From Mucilaginibacter sp. L3T2-6 (GTDB lineage: Bacteria > Bacteroidota > Bacteroidia > Sphingobacteriales > Sphingobacteriaceae), in NCBI RefSeq assembly GCF_030519355.1, contig NZ_JAUMKC010000027.1:1-64000 (forward strand): a stretch of DNA of 64,000 nucleotides, read 5' to 3'. Made by a program: the position numbers and the translations under genes. A model generated the notes under the pieces. It did no database searches. It was not told the DNA's origin and worked only from the letters and a program-made list of their open reading frames with translations. The stretch's first letter is position 1; each line of letters opens with the position of its first letter. Positions 34,132 through 43,509 of this stretch are shown piece by piece.

Positions 34132-34707
34132 TTAATTTAAATTCATAAAAAAGTGCTGCAGCAACATAATGGTCTTCGCTTCCCTGAACCAGCCTTGCTC
34201 CAATTTTTCACGGGCTTCATCAAAACTCATCTCGACAGGCTCGATATGCTCGCCTTCTTCTTTTAGCCCCCCGCCATCGCCGGTTTTGCTCGCGGGGTTG
34301 TAACGCGCGGTAAAATAATATATCATTTCGGTAATACCGCCGGGCGAGGAATAGGCGGTTGCGATACGCTGAAGGTTTGTTATAGCATATCCCATCTCTT
34401 CAGCAACCTCGCGATGAGCTGTGCTTTCAGGTGTTTCATTGTCATCAATCAGGCCGGCGCAAACCTCAATCAGGTAACCGCTGTCGCTGCCATTCAAAAA
34501 AGCCGGCAAACGAAATTGCTTACCAAACAATAACTTTTTGTGCTCATCATCAACCAAAAGCACCGCAACCGCATCAGGACGGAAATAAACCTCTTTCTCT
34601 ACCGTATGAAACACGCCATCAGCATCAGGCTTTTCAAAAGTTACATATTTAAGCGCATATTTTTTATTGGAGAGGGTCTCTTTATTGAGAATTTGGATGT
34701 TTGACAT
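34132..34707 (-). CDS. NUDIX hydrolase (ADP-ribose pyrophosphatase-like)
   Basis: 191-aa cytosolic hydrolase of nucleoside diphosphates linked to another moiety. The Nudix box is complete: GLIDDNETPESTAHREVAEE continuing MGY (G-x5-E-x7-REVxEExGY). The surrounding VLLVDDEHKKLLFGKQFRLPAF and AYSSPGGITEMIYYFTARY fit the ADP-ribose/GDP-mannose branch, which cleans up toxic or signalling nucleotides. A near-consensus -7 (TATCTTTA, 34747-34740) lies 32 nt upstream. Confidence 0.92.
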   Translation of the reverse strand: MSNIQILNKETLSNKKYALKYVTFEKPDADGVFHTVEKEVYFRPDAVAVLLVDDEHKKLLFGKQFRLPAFLNGSDSGYLIEVCAGLIDDNETPESTAHREVAEEMGYAITNLQRIATAYSSPGGITEMIYYFTARYNPASKTGDGGGLKEEGEHIEPVEMSFDEAREKLEQGWFREAKTIMLLQHFFMNLN

Positions 34708-34814
34708 GGGAATAAATTTTTAAATAGATACCCATTTGGTAAAGATATGTTTTGGAAAACGGAAAGACTTATAGTGTTTTTGATACCTTGATTAGTTTCA
34801 TGGTAATCCAATTA

Positions 34815-35147
34815 TTATCGGAGACCTTCGTCTTTGAGTATTTTCAATAGCAAACTCGTATCAGATGTCTCATACTCTGCCTTGTCGTAGATAGAAATTA
34901 AAAACAACTTTTCTTTTTCAATAACAAGGTAAGTTATTATGCGTGCACCTCCAGATTTACCTCTATTTTTGCTATCAATAGCAACTCGTACTTTATACAG
35001 ATTGTTCCCTAACGATTTGCCTTCTTCGGGATTTATTTTAAGATTTTTGATCAGTTTGGCAATGTCTTGTTTAAAAGAAGGATATTTTTTTGCCAAGGGT
35101 TTTGCTTCCTTTTCGAAGTTTCTGGTGATTATAACTTCAAAGCTCAT
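34815..35147 (-). CDS. RelE/ParE-type toxin
   Basis: 110-aa protein of the RelE/ParE mRNA-interferase fold. It starts with SFEVIITRNFEKEAKPLAKKYPS and has YKVRVAIDSKNRGKSGGARIITYLVI in the middle, where basic residues would line the RNA-binding surface, then FLISIYDKAEYE. The long KKYPSF-type N-terminal helix is of the RelE side. The start overlaps the antitoxin stop by 11 nt, so both are translated together. The two form a type II toxin-antitoxin module. Confidence 0.88.
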   Translation of the reverse strand: MSFEVIITRNFEKEAKPLAKKYPSFKQDIAKLIKNLKINPEEGKSLGNNLYKVRVAIDSKNRGKSGGARIITYLVIEKEKLFLISIYDKAEYETSDTSLLLKILKDEGLR

Positions 35148-35370
35148 TTAACCATGTATCAGCATTTTTTAACTCAACCTGTCCCTCAAGAGATAGCTTT
35201 ACATCACGAATACCGTCCCGAAATCCATCATAAAACTTTTCTAAATGCGCACTATCTTTTGAGGCAACTGCTTCGTTTTTAAACAACGACTTCACTGCGC
35301 TAAGGAGGGTCTTATCGTTAGTATCAAGTATTAGTCTAACTACTTCAAGTTTTTCAGCCTGCAAGTTCAT
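35137..35370 (-). CDS. Antitoxin of the RelE-type module
   Basis: 77-aa acidic protein preceding the toxin gene. The N-terminal part (MNLQAEKLEVVRLILDTNDKTLLSAVKSLF, abbreviated) is the helical element typical of small RelB-like antitoxins in Bacteroidota. The C-terminal half (LEKFYDGFRDGIRDVKLSLEGQ) would wrap the toxin. It has a complete consensus promoter 4 nt from its ATG, so the module is probably transcribed as a leaderless bicistronic message. Confidence 0.85.
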   Translation of the reverse strand: MNLQAEKLEVVRLILDTNDKTLLSAVKSLFKNEAVASKDSAHLEKFYDGFRDGIRDVKLSLEGQVELKNADTWLNEL

Positions 35371-35374
35371 AAAT

Positions 35375-35404
35375 CAAATTTACTAATAATTTTATAGAAT
35401 CAAA
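35375..35404 (-). promoter_or_regulatory. Consensus promoter of the RelE-type module
   Basis: On the minus strand, TTTG (35404-35401), an 18-nt spacer, and TAAATTTG (35382-35375) match the consensus at all fixed bases. Only 4 nt separate the -7 element from the antitoxin ATG at 35370. Confidence 0.75.
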
Positions 35405-35501
35405 TTATTGCAGATTAAGTAAATAACGGGTTAAGTCTCGGAAATTTCATAGCGTTCTAAAGAAAGATGTCGTAAATTAGGGCATTTTTGGTTTGGTAAA
35501 T

Positions 35502-35749
35502 ATGGACTATAACGGCATCTTCGTTAAAACAAAAATAAAAGACTCGGTCTTCCCTGCCTCCGGAAGATATTACATACTTACGCTATGTTAAACCAACCTA
35601 AATCGAATCTCAATGAATATGATATCCTTGAAATAAATAAAACCGGTTTATTTTTATGCATGCCTTCAACATATAACGGAGTTTACATCAATTTATTTAG
35701 TAGACGTAAAAACTACTAAATACGATTTCGGCGTGTATTATGAGTCTTA
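35502..35749 (+). pseudogene. Possible decayed small gene
   Basis: Three short plus-strand reading stretches follow each other in different frames and look protein-like: 35502-35591 (MDYNGIFVKTKI...), 35585-35719 (MLNQPKSNLNEYDILEI...) and about 35699-35749 (ending KYDFGVYYES). The first stop overlaps the second start (ATGTTAA). The pattern suggests a gene broken by frameshifts, but AT-rich noise cannot be excluded. The rest of 35405-35800 shows nothing else. Confidence 0.3.
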
Positions 35750-35800
35750 ACTGTTCGAAAGTCACACATCCTGGTATATGCTGTATTTTACTTATTGCGG

Positions 35801-36244
35801 TTAAACGGCTCTTTTCCAATTCCATCCAATCATAAAAACATCAAACACCAAAATAATCCACAACGTTATCCGCAACAGGTAAAACCAATGCCTGATCCCC
35901 GGGATGAATGAGGGATGAATTTGCGACACGGTAAACGTTGTGACTATATCACCAAAGAAAAAAAGCGCGATGGCTACGATGATAAATAAACCACCGTTAG
36001 TTATTATATCGCGGAAACGCCTGACTATACAGCAGGTAAAATAAAAAATGCAGACGATAACAATATAAAGTACGACCGGGTAGGAATTTAAGCTTGGTTT
36101 ATAGGTATGTCCATCCACCATAACATAGGTATCATGCATATTAATATCCAGCGGCTGAATTCCCGGTACGATACTTATTAAAAATGAAAGCACTAATAAA
36201 CCGGCCAACCAGGCTATTTCAAATACTATTTTCCTTTGCATCAA
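35801..36244 (-). CDS. Small membrane protein with an HDTY motif
   Basis: 147-aa polytopic protein, about four transmembrane helices (around 9-27, 56-75, 85-105, 120-140). Between the first two is PLDINMHDTYVMVDGHTY. INMHDTYVM resembles the D-I-H-[LM]-H-D-T-Y-F-V segment of heme-copper oxidase subunit I, but the rest of that subunit and its His ligands are missing. No function is assigned. It lies 26 nt after dacB on the same strand and is probably co-transcribed with it. Confidence 0.65.
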   Translation of the reverse strand: MMQRKIVFEIAWLAGLLVLSFLISIVPGIQPLDINMHDTYVMVDGHTYKPSLNSYPVVLYIVIVCIFYFTCCIVRRFRDIITNGGLFIIVAIALFFFGDIVTTFTVSQIHPSFIPGIRHWFYLLRITLWIILVFDVFMIGWNWKRAV

Positions 36245-36270
36245 ATTAATTCCCCTTTAGGGATTAGGCG

Positions 36271-37683
36271 CTACTTCAGTTCATCCAATACTCTGAACAT
36301 TTTCTCCTTTATCGCCTTGCTGCTGCCGCTGTAGTTGTTCACCATGATAGAGAAGCAAAGCTCGCGGCCATGATAAGTTTGATAACCGGCATAAGTAAGC
36401 ACATTTAATATACTGCCGCTTTTCATGTGCATATCATTATAAACAGGCAAACTATCGTAAAAATCGTTAAACCAGGTTTCATTTCTTGCTGATTGCAGGA
36501 TGGTTGCCAGTGTAAGGGTGGTTACCCGGTCGCCTGGGGAAAGGCCGCTGCCGTCCACTATATTCAATGAATTTGGGTCGATGCCGCGCGTCTTCCAAAA
36601 CGCCTGTTCCACATCAACGCCATTACCTGTGGACGGTGCTTTACCAGCCTTCCACGCGATGGTCTTCAGCAATTGCTCGGCATACAGGTTAATGCTTTTA
36701 TGATTGAGCCAGTAAATGATGTGGCTAAGGCGTGGAGATAGTAAGGTGATAAGATTGGCAGCGATTGCAGGCGGGGTTAACCCTTTGGCCGTTAAAGTCC
36801 CTGTCGACTCCGGGTCATTGCTAACGTTAATGCCTAAGCGCCGCAAGGTATCCGCCAGGCGAAATGCCGCATCATACGCAGGATCGGGCAGGGCAGCAGA
36901 GATGCTTTTCTTTTCCTTGTCCTGGGCATAAGTGCCGCGTAAATACATCACCTTGCCTCCAACGGGTAAAAATGCATAAGCATTGTCGCCGGTACCGGCA
37001 GGGGCATTTACCAATTCGCTTTTGAAAGTGAGGTATGGCATTGCAGGAACCTCGTGCGTTATGCTGATAGGCGAATCAATCCGCCCGGTATGGAATTTAA
37101 TGTCAAACTGGTTTTCGCGCCAGCAAAGCCCGGATGTGCCTGCGCCATAGTAATTGCCTATATCCATCCATATCCATCCCTCAGGTATAGATTGTGACCC
37201 GAATATGGAATCATCGCCGATAATACGTCCGTTTATTTTTTTGATACCGGCCTTTCGTAAAGCATCAACCATCATTGTAAGCACATGGCCTTCATGCGTA
37301 TTTTCATATCGCCAGCTGCCCAGGGTTGGGTCGCCCGAGCCTTTGATGATGATATCGCCGTTTAGCGTACCATCCGCAGCTATACTGCCATTGTAACCGA
37401 ATTGGGTTTGATATTGAAAATCCTTCCCCAATAAGTTGAAGGCAGTAATGGTAGTGATGGTTTTTAAGGTAGATGCCGTGGCGAGGCCCATGTTGGGGTT
37501 GGCCGCAAAAACCTTTTCGCCGGTTTTAACATCGAGCACCGTAAGCGACAGTGAGGCATATTTACACTGGCTGTCAGCCTGCAACCGGCCGAAGGCCGAT
37601 TGCAGTTTCTGTTCAAGCGGCTGGGCAGTCGCCTGCCCGTATATCAATAGAAGGCTAAGCAGGCACTTCGTGTGTAACTTCAT
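36271..37683 (-). CDS. dacB: D-alanyl-D-alanine carboxypeptidase/endopeptidase (PBP4 type)
   Basis: 470-aa periplasmic penicillin-binding protein that trims or cleaves peptidoglycan cross-links. Signal peptide about 1-20. The active-site box is ASTLKT with Ser71 and Lys74. The second motif is SIN in HKSINLYAEQLLK (about residue 330), and the third is KSG in HMKSGSILNV. The large insert domain of class C low-mass PBPs lies between. The gene overlaps the upstream permease by 29 nt, so co-transcription with it is likely. Confidence 0.92.
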   Translation of the reverse strand: MKLHTKCLLSLLLIYGQATAQPLEQKLQSAFGRLQADSQCKYASLSLTVLDVKTGEKVFAANPNMGLATASTLKTITTITAFNLLGKDFQYQTQFGYNGSIAADGTLNGDIIIKGSGDPTLGSWRYENTHEGHVLTMMVDALRKAGIKKINGRIIGDDSIFGSQSIPEGWIWMDIGNYYGAGTSGLCWRENQFDIKFHTGRIDSPISITHEVPAMPYLTFKSELVNAPAGTGDNAYAFLPVGGKVMYLRGTYAQDKEKKSISAALPDPAYDAAFRLADTLRRLGINVSNDPESTGTLTAKGLTPPAIAANLITLLSPRLSHIIYWLNHKSINLYAEQLLKTIAWKAGKAPSTGNGVDVEQAFWKTRGIDPNSLNIVDGSGLSPGDRVTTLTLATILQSARNETWFNDFYDSLPVYNDMHMKSGSILNVLTYAGYQTYHGRELCFSIMVNNYSGSSKAIKEKMFRVLDELK

Positions 37684-39112
37684 TCTTTAAATTCCGGTTC
37701 GCAATAAAATAAATTGGCACGCCTATCAGTACAATAATCAAACCCGGCCAGGTATACTGCGGTTTGTAAACAATCAACAAAATATCAAAAGCTATACCCA
37801 TGATGATATAAATAGCAGGAAGAACTGGGTAACCGAAAGCCTTATATGGTCTTTCGGCATCCGGACGCGTAGCTCTCAATTTATAGATACCGATAATAGT
37901 CAGTACATAAAATATCACCACTACAAAAGATATCATATCCAGCAGGTCGCCGTATTTACCGCTTAAACATAAAAGCGAGGCCACCAACGCCTGTATCCAT
38001 AAACCAAATTCAGGTACGGCGGCTTTATTTAAGGTACCGGTTTTTTTGAAGAATAAGCCGTCTTTAGCCATGGTATAGTAAACGCGTGCACCAGCCATTA
38101 TCAAACCATTATTGCAGCCAAAGGTCGAGATCATAATCATAATGGCGATAACAAAAGTGCCTATGTTACCGAATATAGCATCTGCTGCGGATACAGCCAC
38201 CCTGTCTTTTGGCGCTATGGCTATGTCGTGCAATGATAAAACACCAGTGTACATAACATTTGCCGATACATAAATTATGGTAACTATCAGCGTGCCTAAG
38301 AATAAACTCAAGCCAATATTCCGTTTTGGATTATGCATCTCGCCGGCTATAAACGTTACGTTATTCCAACTGTCGCTGCTGAATATTGAGCCTACCATCG
38401 ACGCTGCTATGGCCCCTAATGCTGCCACCATGGTTAAGCTTACGCCACTGTCGGTACCATCGGCCTTAAGGTTATGCAGATTCCAGGCGTTGCTCCAGTT
38501 CGCGTGCCATACATCGCCTTTTATTGCCAGTAAACCGAATATGATCAGCCCGAACAAACTTATCAATTTAGTAAAGGTGAAAATGTTTTGTACGATCTTT
38601 CCGCTTTGTACACCTTTTGTATTGATATAGGTAAGTATCACTATTACGACTATCGATACCAACTGAGCCGCATTCAGGTTAAAATGCCAGCCGGCTATAA
38701 CAGTACTGAACAATATATTATCGTCGCTAACCGCAGGTATCAGGTAGGCTGTAAACTTCGAAAACGCAACACCAACCGCGGCAATCGTGCCGGTTTGTAT
38801 CACCGCAAAAAAGCTCCAGCCATATAAAAACGCAATGAGTTTGTTGTAGGCCTCCTTCAGATAAACATATTGTCCGCCTGCTTTTGGGAACATGCCGCTT
38901 AGTTCGCCGTAGCTAACTGCTGCGGTTATGGTCATAAAGCCGGTGATCAGCCAAACGGCTATCAGCCAGCCTGCAGAGCCCACGTTGCGGGTAATATCGG
39001 CACTAACAATAAAAATACCTGAGCCTATCATGGAGCCTGCTACCAGCATGGTTCCGTCGAGCAAACCCAGCTCATGTTTAAGTTTCGGTTGTTTGGTTTT
39101 GGTTGTCATCAA
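37655..39112 (-). CDS. APC-family amino acid permease
   Basis: 485-aa 12-helix amino-acid/polyamine/organocation transporter. Helix 1 carries the unwound GSGIFIVSA motif (about 30-40). EAYNKLIAFLYGWSFF lies in helix 3 and GARVYYTMAKDGLFF in the loop before helix 9. The short C-terminus (NRNLKNEVTHEVPA) is hydrophilic. Substrate is probably a neutral amino acid, by similarity to the LAT group. It is divergent from the pyrophosphatase gene across 145 nt. Confidence 0.92.
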   Translation of the reverse strand: MMTTKTKQPKLKHELGLLDGTMLVAGSMIGSGIFIVSADITRNVGSAGWLIAVWLITGFMTITAAVSYGELSGMFPKAGGQYVYLKEAYNKLIAFLYGWSFFAVIQTGTIAAVGVAFSKFTAYLIPAVSDDNILFSTVIAGWHFNLNAAQLVSIVVIVILTYINTKGVQSGKIVQNIFTFTKLISLFGLIIFGLLAIKGDVWHANWSNAWNLHNLKADGTDSGVSLTMVAALGAIAASMVGSIFSSDSWNNVTFIAGEMHNPKRNIGLSLFLGTLIVTIIYVSANVMYTGVLSLHDIAIAPKDRVAVSAADAIFGNIGTFVIAIMIMISTFGCNNGLIMAGARVYYTMAKDGLFFKKTGTLNKAAVPEFGLWIQALVASLLCLSGKYGDLLDMISFVVVIFYVLTIIGIYKLRATRPDAERPYKAFGYPVLPAIYIIMGIAFDILLIVYKPQYTWPGLIIVLIGVPIYFIANRNLKNEVTHEVPA

Positions 39113-39181
39113 CAGTTTTAGTTTAAAGTTCTAAACTATTCAAAAATCTTTATAATTCTCACGCTATTGTAAATAAATAAA

Positions 39182-39211
39182 TTTGCTATTTTGCACAACT
39201 GCTTATATTTG
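39182..39211 (+). promoter_or_regulatory. Consensus promoter of the membrane pyrophosphatase gene
   Basis: TTTG (39182-39185), an 18-nt spacer, TATATTTG (39204-39211). All fixed bases match. The predicted start of transcription is near 39218, giving a leader of about 40 nt. Confidence 0.75.
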
Positions 39212-39257
39212 CACCCTAAAATAAAAACCGGGCTAGTTAATAAACCAAAACTTAAAT

Positions 39258-41501
39258 ATGGATTTTTTGAACAATTACTTAATTTATTTAATACCTGCCC
39301 TGGGTCTTATCGGGATTATTGCGATGGCAATAAAGGCGGCATGGGTAACCAGGCAGGATGCCGGCGACGGCGACATGGTAACCTTATCGGGTTATATTGC
39401 CGACGGTGCAATGGCATTTTTACGTGCCGAATGGAAAATACTTGGCTACTTTGTGGTAGTTGCAGGTATATTGTTGGCATGGTCGGGCACTACCGTGGCA
39501 ACCTCAAGCCCCATCATCGCCATATCGTTTATATGCGGTGCATTTCTGTCGGCATTTGCGGGTTTTTTGGGTATGCGTATCGCTACCAAAGCGAATGTAC
39601 GCACCACACAGGCTGCACGTACCAGCCTTGCTAAAGCATTAAAGGTATCATTCACCGGTGGTACAGTTATGGGCCTGGGCGTTGCCGGTTTGGCAATTAT
39701 AGGTTTGGGCTCGTTGTTCATTGTATTTTACCAGTTTTATGTAGTACACGTAGCAGGCAGCACCGTAAACGGCGAGGCGATGGCGAAAGCGCTTGACGTG
39801 TTGGCCGGCTTTTCATTAGGGGCTGAATCAATTGCATTATTTGCCCGCGTAGGCGGCGGTATTTATACCAAGGCTGCCGATGTTGGCGCCGACCTTGTAG
39901 GTAAAGTTGAAGCAGGTATCCCCGAAGACGATGTGCGTAACCCTGCAACCATAGCCGATAACGTTGGTGACAACGTAGGCGACGTTGCCGGTATGGGCGC
40001 CGACTTATTCGGTTCATATGTGGCAACTATGCTGGCCACTATGGTGTTGGGCCGCGAGATTGTATCGCACGATGCTTTTGGTGGTATAGCTCCGATATTG
40101 CTGCCGATGGTAATAGCAGGTTTAGGCCTGGTGTTCTCGGTGGTAGGCGCCTCGTTTGTAAAAATTAAACAAGAAACCGACAGCGTTCAAAATGCGCTGA
40201 ACATCGGTAACTGGATGTCGATAGTGCTAACTGCCGTTGCAACTTACTTTGTGGTACAATGGATGCTCCCTGCTGATACCTTCCACATGGTGCGCGATGA
40301 AGACGCCACAGGGGCTATAAAAGCAGGCTCGTTGGTGTTTACCAAAAACGGTGTTTTCATGTCGATAGTTGTCGGCCTGGTAGTGGGTACCTTAATGTCC
40401 ATCATCACCGAATATTATACGGCAATGGGTAAACGCCCGGTATTGAGTATTATTCGCCAGTCGTCAACCGGTCACGCTACCAACATTATCGGCGGTTTGG
40501 CTATCGGTATGGAATCGACCGTATTGCCGATATTGGTATTAGGCGCGGGTATTTATGGTTCATATCATTTTGCGGGTTTATATGGCGTGGCAATCGCCGC
40601 GGCAGGTATGATGGCTACTACAGCTATGCAGCTGGCTATCGACGCTTTCGGCCCGATTGCCGATAATGCAGGCGGTATCGCCGAAATGAGCCGTTTGCCT
40701 GAAGAAGTTCGTCACCGTACAGATAACCTGGACGCTGTGGGTAACACTACTGCAGCCACCGGTAAAGGTTTTGCTATCGCTTCGGCGGCGTTAACCTCAT
40801 TGGCTCTGTTTGCTGCCTTTGTGGGTGTTGCAGGTATCGAGCATATCGATATTTATAAGGCAGATGTGCTTGCCGGCCTGTTTGTGGGCGGCATGATTCC
40901 TTTTATCTTCTCGGCATTGTGTATTTCGGCAGTAGGCCGCGCAGCTATGGCGATGGTAGAAGAAGTTCGCCGTCAGTTTCGCGAAATCCCCGGTATTATG
41001 GAGTATAAGGCAAAGCCTGAGTATGAGAAATGCGTGGCTATTTCAACCAAAGCATCCATCCGGGAAATGGTTGCTCCAGGCCTTATCGCTTTAATTACCC
41101 CGATTATTATCGGCTTTGCATTCGGACCTGAAGTTTTAGGCGGATTGCTGGCAGGCGTTACAGTATCAGGGGTATTGATGGGTATTTTCCAGAGCAACGC
41201 CGGCGGCGCATGGGATAACGCAAAGAAATCATTCGAAAAGGGTGTCGAAATAAACGGCGAGGTACACTACAAAAAATCTGAGCCACACAAAGCATCTGTA
41301 ACAGGTGATACCGTAGGCGATCCGTTTAAAGATACATCTGGCCCATCAATGAATATTTTGATAAAACTGATGTCGATCATGTCGCTGGTTATTGCGCCGC
41401 ATTTGCATCATGAAGTAAATAACAGTGAGCGCATTCAAAAACAAATTCATGAGCACTCCATGATAACTCATCATATTATCAAGGCCGATAAGAAGGCATA
41501 G
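39258..41501 (+). CDS. hppA: Membrane pyrophosphatase (ion-translocating)
   Basis: 747-aa polytopic protein (about 16 helices) that couples hydrolysis of pyrophosphate to ion export across the inner membrane. The substrate-binding motifs are complete: GGGIYTKAADVGADLVGKVE, then EDDVRNPATIADNVGDNVGD, and late DTVGDPFKDTSGPSMN. The segment GNTTAATGKG has Ala where K+-independent enzymes have Lys, so this is the K+-dependent class. The translocated ion (Na+, H+ or both) is not decided. It has a consensus promoter and a strong terminator. Confidence 0.96.
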   Translation: MDFLNNYLIYLIPALGLIGIIAMAIKAAWVTRQDAGDGDMVTLSGYIADGAMAFLRAEWKILGYFVVVAGILLAWSGTTVATSSPIIAISFICGAFLSAFAGFLGMRIATKANVRTTQAARTSLAKALKVSFTGGTVMGLGVAGLAIIGLGSLFIVFYQFYVVHVAGSTVNGEAMAKALDVLAGFSLGAESIALFARVGGGIYTKAADVGADLVGKVEAGIPEDDVRNPATIADNVGDNVGDVAGMGADLFGSYVATMLATMVLGREIVSHDAFGGIAPILLPMVIAGLGLVFSVVGASFVKIKQETDSVQNALNIGNWMSIVLTAVATYFVVQWMLPADTFHMVRDEDATGAIKAGSLVFTKNGVFMSIVVGLVVGTLMSIITEYYTAMGKRPVLSIIRQSSTGHATNIIGGLAIGMESTVLPILVLGAGIYGSYHFAGLYGVAIAAAGMMATTAMQLAIDAFGPIADNAGGIAEMSRLPEEVRHRTDNLDAVGNTTAATGKGFAIASAALTSLALFAAFVGVAGIEHIDIYKADVLAGLFVGGMIPFIFSALCISAVGRAAMAMVEEVRRQFREIPGIMEYKAKPEYEKCVAISTKASIREMVAPGLIALITPIIIGFAFGPEVLGGLLAGVTVSGVLMGIFQSNAGGAWDNAKKSFEKGVEINGEVHYKKSEPHKASVTGDTVGDPFKDTSGPSMNILIKLMSIMSLVIAPHLHHEVNNSERIQKQIHEHSMITHHIIKADKKA

Positions 41502-41517
41502 ATAATATAGTATTTAT

Positions 41518-41553
41518 ACAAAAAAGGGATGCCGGAAGGTGTCCCTTTTTTGT
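41518..41553 (+). terminator. Rho-independent terminator of hppA
   Basis: A perfect 12-bp stem (ACAAAAAAGGGA with TCCCTTTTTTGT) closes a 12-nt loop and ends in a T-run. It lies 16 nt after the hppA stop. Confidence 0.85.
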
Positions 41554-41563
41554 TTGGAGACTA

Positions 41564-41820
41564 CTATAGTTTGAAGTGTTTCCTGCCGTTATTGGCCTTG
41601 TGACCAACAACCGGCCATGCTAATGGCGTCCGATGGGCCAACTCGCCGGCAAACCAAACGTCAATCTTTCCCTCAAGTATCCCGGTGTTTATCGCAACAA
41701 CCGCTTGGCTTAAAATGTGAAAATGCAAGTGGCTATCGGAAATCACAAACTGCTTTCTGCTTGTTGGAGACAATTCCAACAAGGGCGGCGAGAAGAGACA
41801 ACTCCAACAAGGGCGGCAAG
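41564..41820. repeat. Repeat-bearing intergenic region after hppA
   Basis: A direct repeat of 26-28 nt, GAGACAATTCCAACAAGGGC and following, occurs at 41767-41794 and again at 41795-41820 with two changes. TTGTTGGA (41761-41768) and TCCAACAA (41775-41782) also form a perfect 8-bp inverted repeat. A minus-strand 72-codon open frame with a TTG start (41564-41782, ELSPTSRKQFVISDSHLHFH...) ends in the repeat. It may be a remnant or a small gene, but I cannot support it as real. Confidence 0.45.
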
Positions 41821-41922
41821 TATCCTGGCCTGTTCTATCATGACTATGTCACCTCATAATATGCCATTCTCCCCTTTTTTATTCTGAATTAAACCGCCAA
41901 ACCATTGTTACATTCGGTGCTT

Positions 41923-41951
41923 TTTGTTTCAAATAAATTTAAGTATGTTTG
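41923..41951 (+). promoter_or_regulatory. Consensus promoter of the cationic amino acid permease gene
   Basis: TTTG (41923-41926), a 17-nt spacer, TATGTTTG (41944-41951). The ATG is 16 nt downstream of the -7 element. Confidence 0.7.
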
Positions 41952-41967
41952 GCAAAACTGACTTATA

Positions 41968-43494
41968 ATGAAATTATTCGTAAAAAAATCTCTTGAACAA
42001 TTAACGGCCTCGTCAGACGGGGAGGGCACCAGCCTGAAGCGAACGCTTGGCGCGGGCAATCTCGTGGCGCTTGGTATCGGTGCCATCATTGGCGCAGGCC
42101 TTTTTGTGCGTACTGCAGCGGCGGCGGGCGGTTTTGCCGGTAACGCGGTTACTATCTCATTTATTGTTGCCGCCATAGGCTGTGCCTTCGCCGGTTTATG
42201 TTATGCTGAGTTTGCATCTATCATCCCAATTGCCGGAAGTGCTTATACTTACGCTTATGCCACCATGGGCGAAATAGTTGCCTGGGTTATCGGCTGGGCA
42301 CTGATACTGGAATATGCACTTGGCGCAGCAACCGTTTCCATAAGCTGGAGTGAATATGCCAACAATCTCCTCGGGGGGCGAATACCGTACGAATGGTGCC
42401 ACTCGCCTATGGAATCAGCTATCGATTCTGCTGGAGTTCACCATCACGGTTTAATTAACATACCTGCATTGGTTATACTTATCCTGCTTTCAGCACTGCT
42501 GATTAAAGGCACCCAGGAATCGGCTACCGTAAACAGCATCATTGTAATTGTTAAAGTTTCTATCGTATTGGTGTTTATCGCTATCGGCTGGGGTTATATC
42601 AATCCAGCTAACCATACTCCTTATATGATTCCTGCCGACGCTAAACCGGCAATTCTGCCTGATGGCACCTCATATTCTTATTCCGACTTTTTCAGGCATG
42701 GCTGGGGTGGCGTTATCCGCGGCGCCGGTATCGTATTCTTCGCTTTCATCGGTTTCGACGCAGTGTCTACTGCTGCACAGGAAGCAAAAAATCCAAAGAA
42801 AGACATGCCTGTCGGTATTCTTGGTTCATTAGCTATTTGTACTATACTTTATATCTTGTTCTCATGGGTACTTACAGGTGTTGCTCCTTATACCGACTTT
42901 ATGCATGCCGGTAAGGAGGCGTCGGTGGCTTACGCCATCAGTACCTATATGCACGGGTTTGGCTGGCTATCTACGCTGGTAACTGTAGCTATCTTAATGG
43001 GCTTTTCTTCGGTTATCCTGGTGATGCTGATGGGCCAATCCCGCGTATTTTATACGATGGCAACAGACGGCCTTTTACCAAAGGTTTTCTGCGACTTGCA
43101 TCCTAAATTCCGCACTCCATACAAGAGCAACATGATCCTTTTCATATTTGTGGGATTATTTGCTGCCTTTCTGCCCGAAAGTGTTGCCGGCGACCTTACC
43201 TCGGTAGGCACCTTATTCGCTTTCGTGCTGGTGTGCTTCGGTGTGATTATCCTTCGTAAAAAAGAACCGAACCTGGTTCGTCCGTTTAAAACACCGCTTG
43301 TGCCATTGGTACCTATACTGGGTATAATTGTTTGCGCAGGTATGATATTAGGACTTCCGCGCGATACGCAATTAAGCGCGCTTGCATGGATGATTGTTGG
43401 GTTACTTATCTACTTCGGCTACAGTCGCAAGCATAGCAAACTCGGCACTTTAGGCGAAATAATACCTACGGCCACTGATTTTGAAAAAAAATAA
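41968..43494 (+). CDS. APC-family amino acid permease (CAT-like)
   Basis: 508-aa permease with about 12-14 helices. The basic N-terminus is followed by GAGNLVALGIGAIIGAGLFV, with the helix-1 GAIIGAG break. The FFAFIGFDAVSTAAQEAKNP segment in helix 6 is the hallmark of the cationic amino acid transporter branch. The C-terminus has two extra helices (VPILGIIVCAGMIL, LAWMIVGLLIYFGYS). It imports amino acids, perhaps basic ones. It is a different subfamily from the permease at 37655 and has its own promoter and terminator. Confidence 0.92.
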   Translation: MKLFVKKSLEQLTASSDGEGTSLKRTLGAGNLVALGIGAIIGAGLFVRTAAAAGGFAGNAVTISFIVAAIGCAFAGLCYAEFASIIPIAGSAYTYAYATMGEIVAWVIGWALILEYALGAATVSISWSEYANNLLGGRIPYEWCHSPMESAIDSAGVHHHGLINIPALVILILLSALLIKGTQESATVNSIIVIVKVSIVLVFIAIGWGYINPANHTPYMIPADAKPAILPDGTSYSYSDFFRHGWGGVIRGAGIVFFAFIGFDAVSTAAQEAKNPKKDMPVGILGSLAICTILYILFSWVLTGVAPYTDFMHAGKEASVAYAISTYMHGFGWLSTLVTVAILMGFSSVILVMLMGQSRVFYTMATDGLLPKVFCDLHPKFRTPYKSNMILFIFVGLFAAFLPESVAGDLTSVGTLFAFVLVCFGVIILRKKEPNLVRPFKTPLVPLVPILGIIVCAGMILGLPRDTQLSALAWMIVGLLIYFGYSRKHSKLGTLGEIIPTATDFEKK

Positions 43495-43509
43495 TTAGTT
43501 GAGTAAAAA

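Noticed and set aside
41564..41782. Minus-strand 72-codon small gene after hppA
   Set aside because: TTG start, and its 5' end lies in the direct/inverted repeat; not enough evidence to call it a gene.
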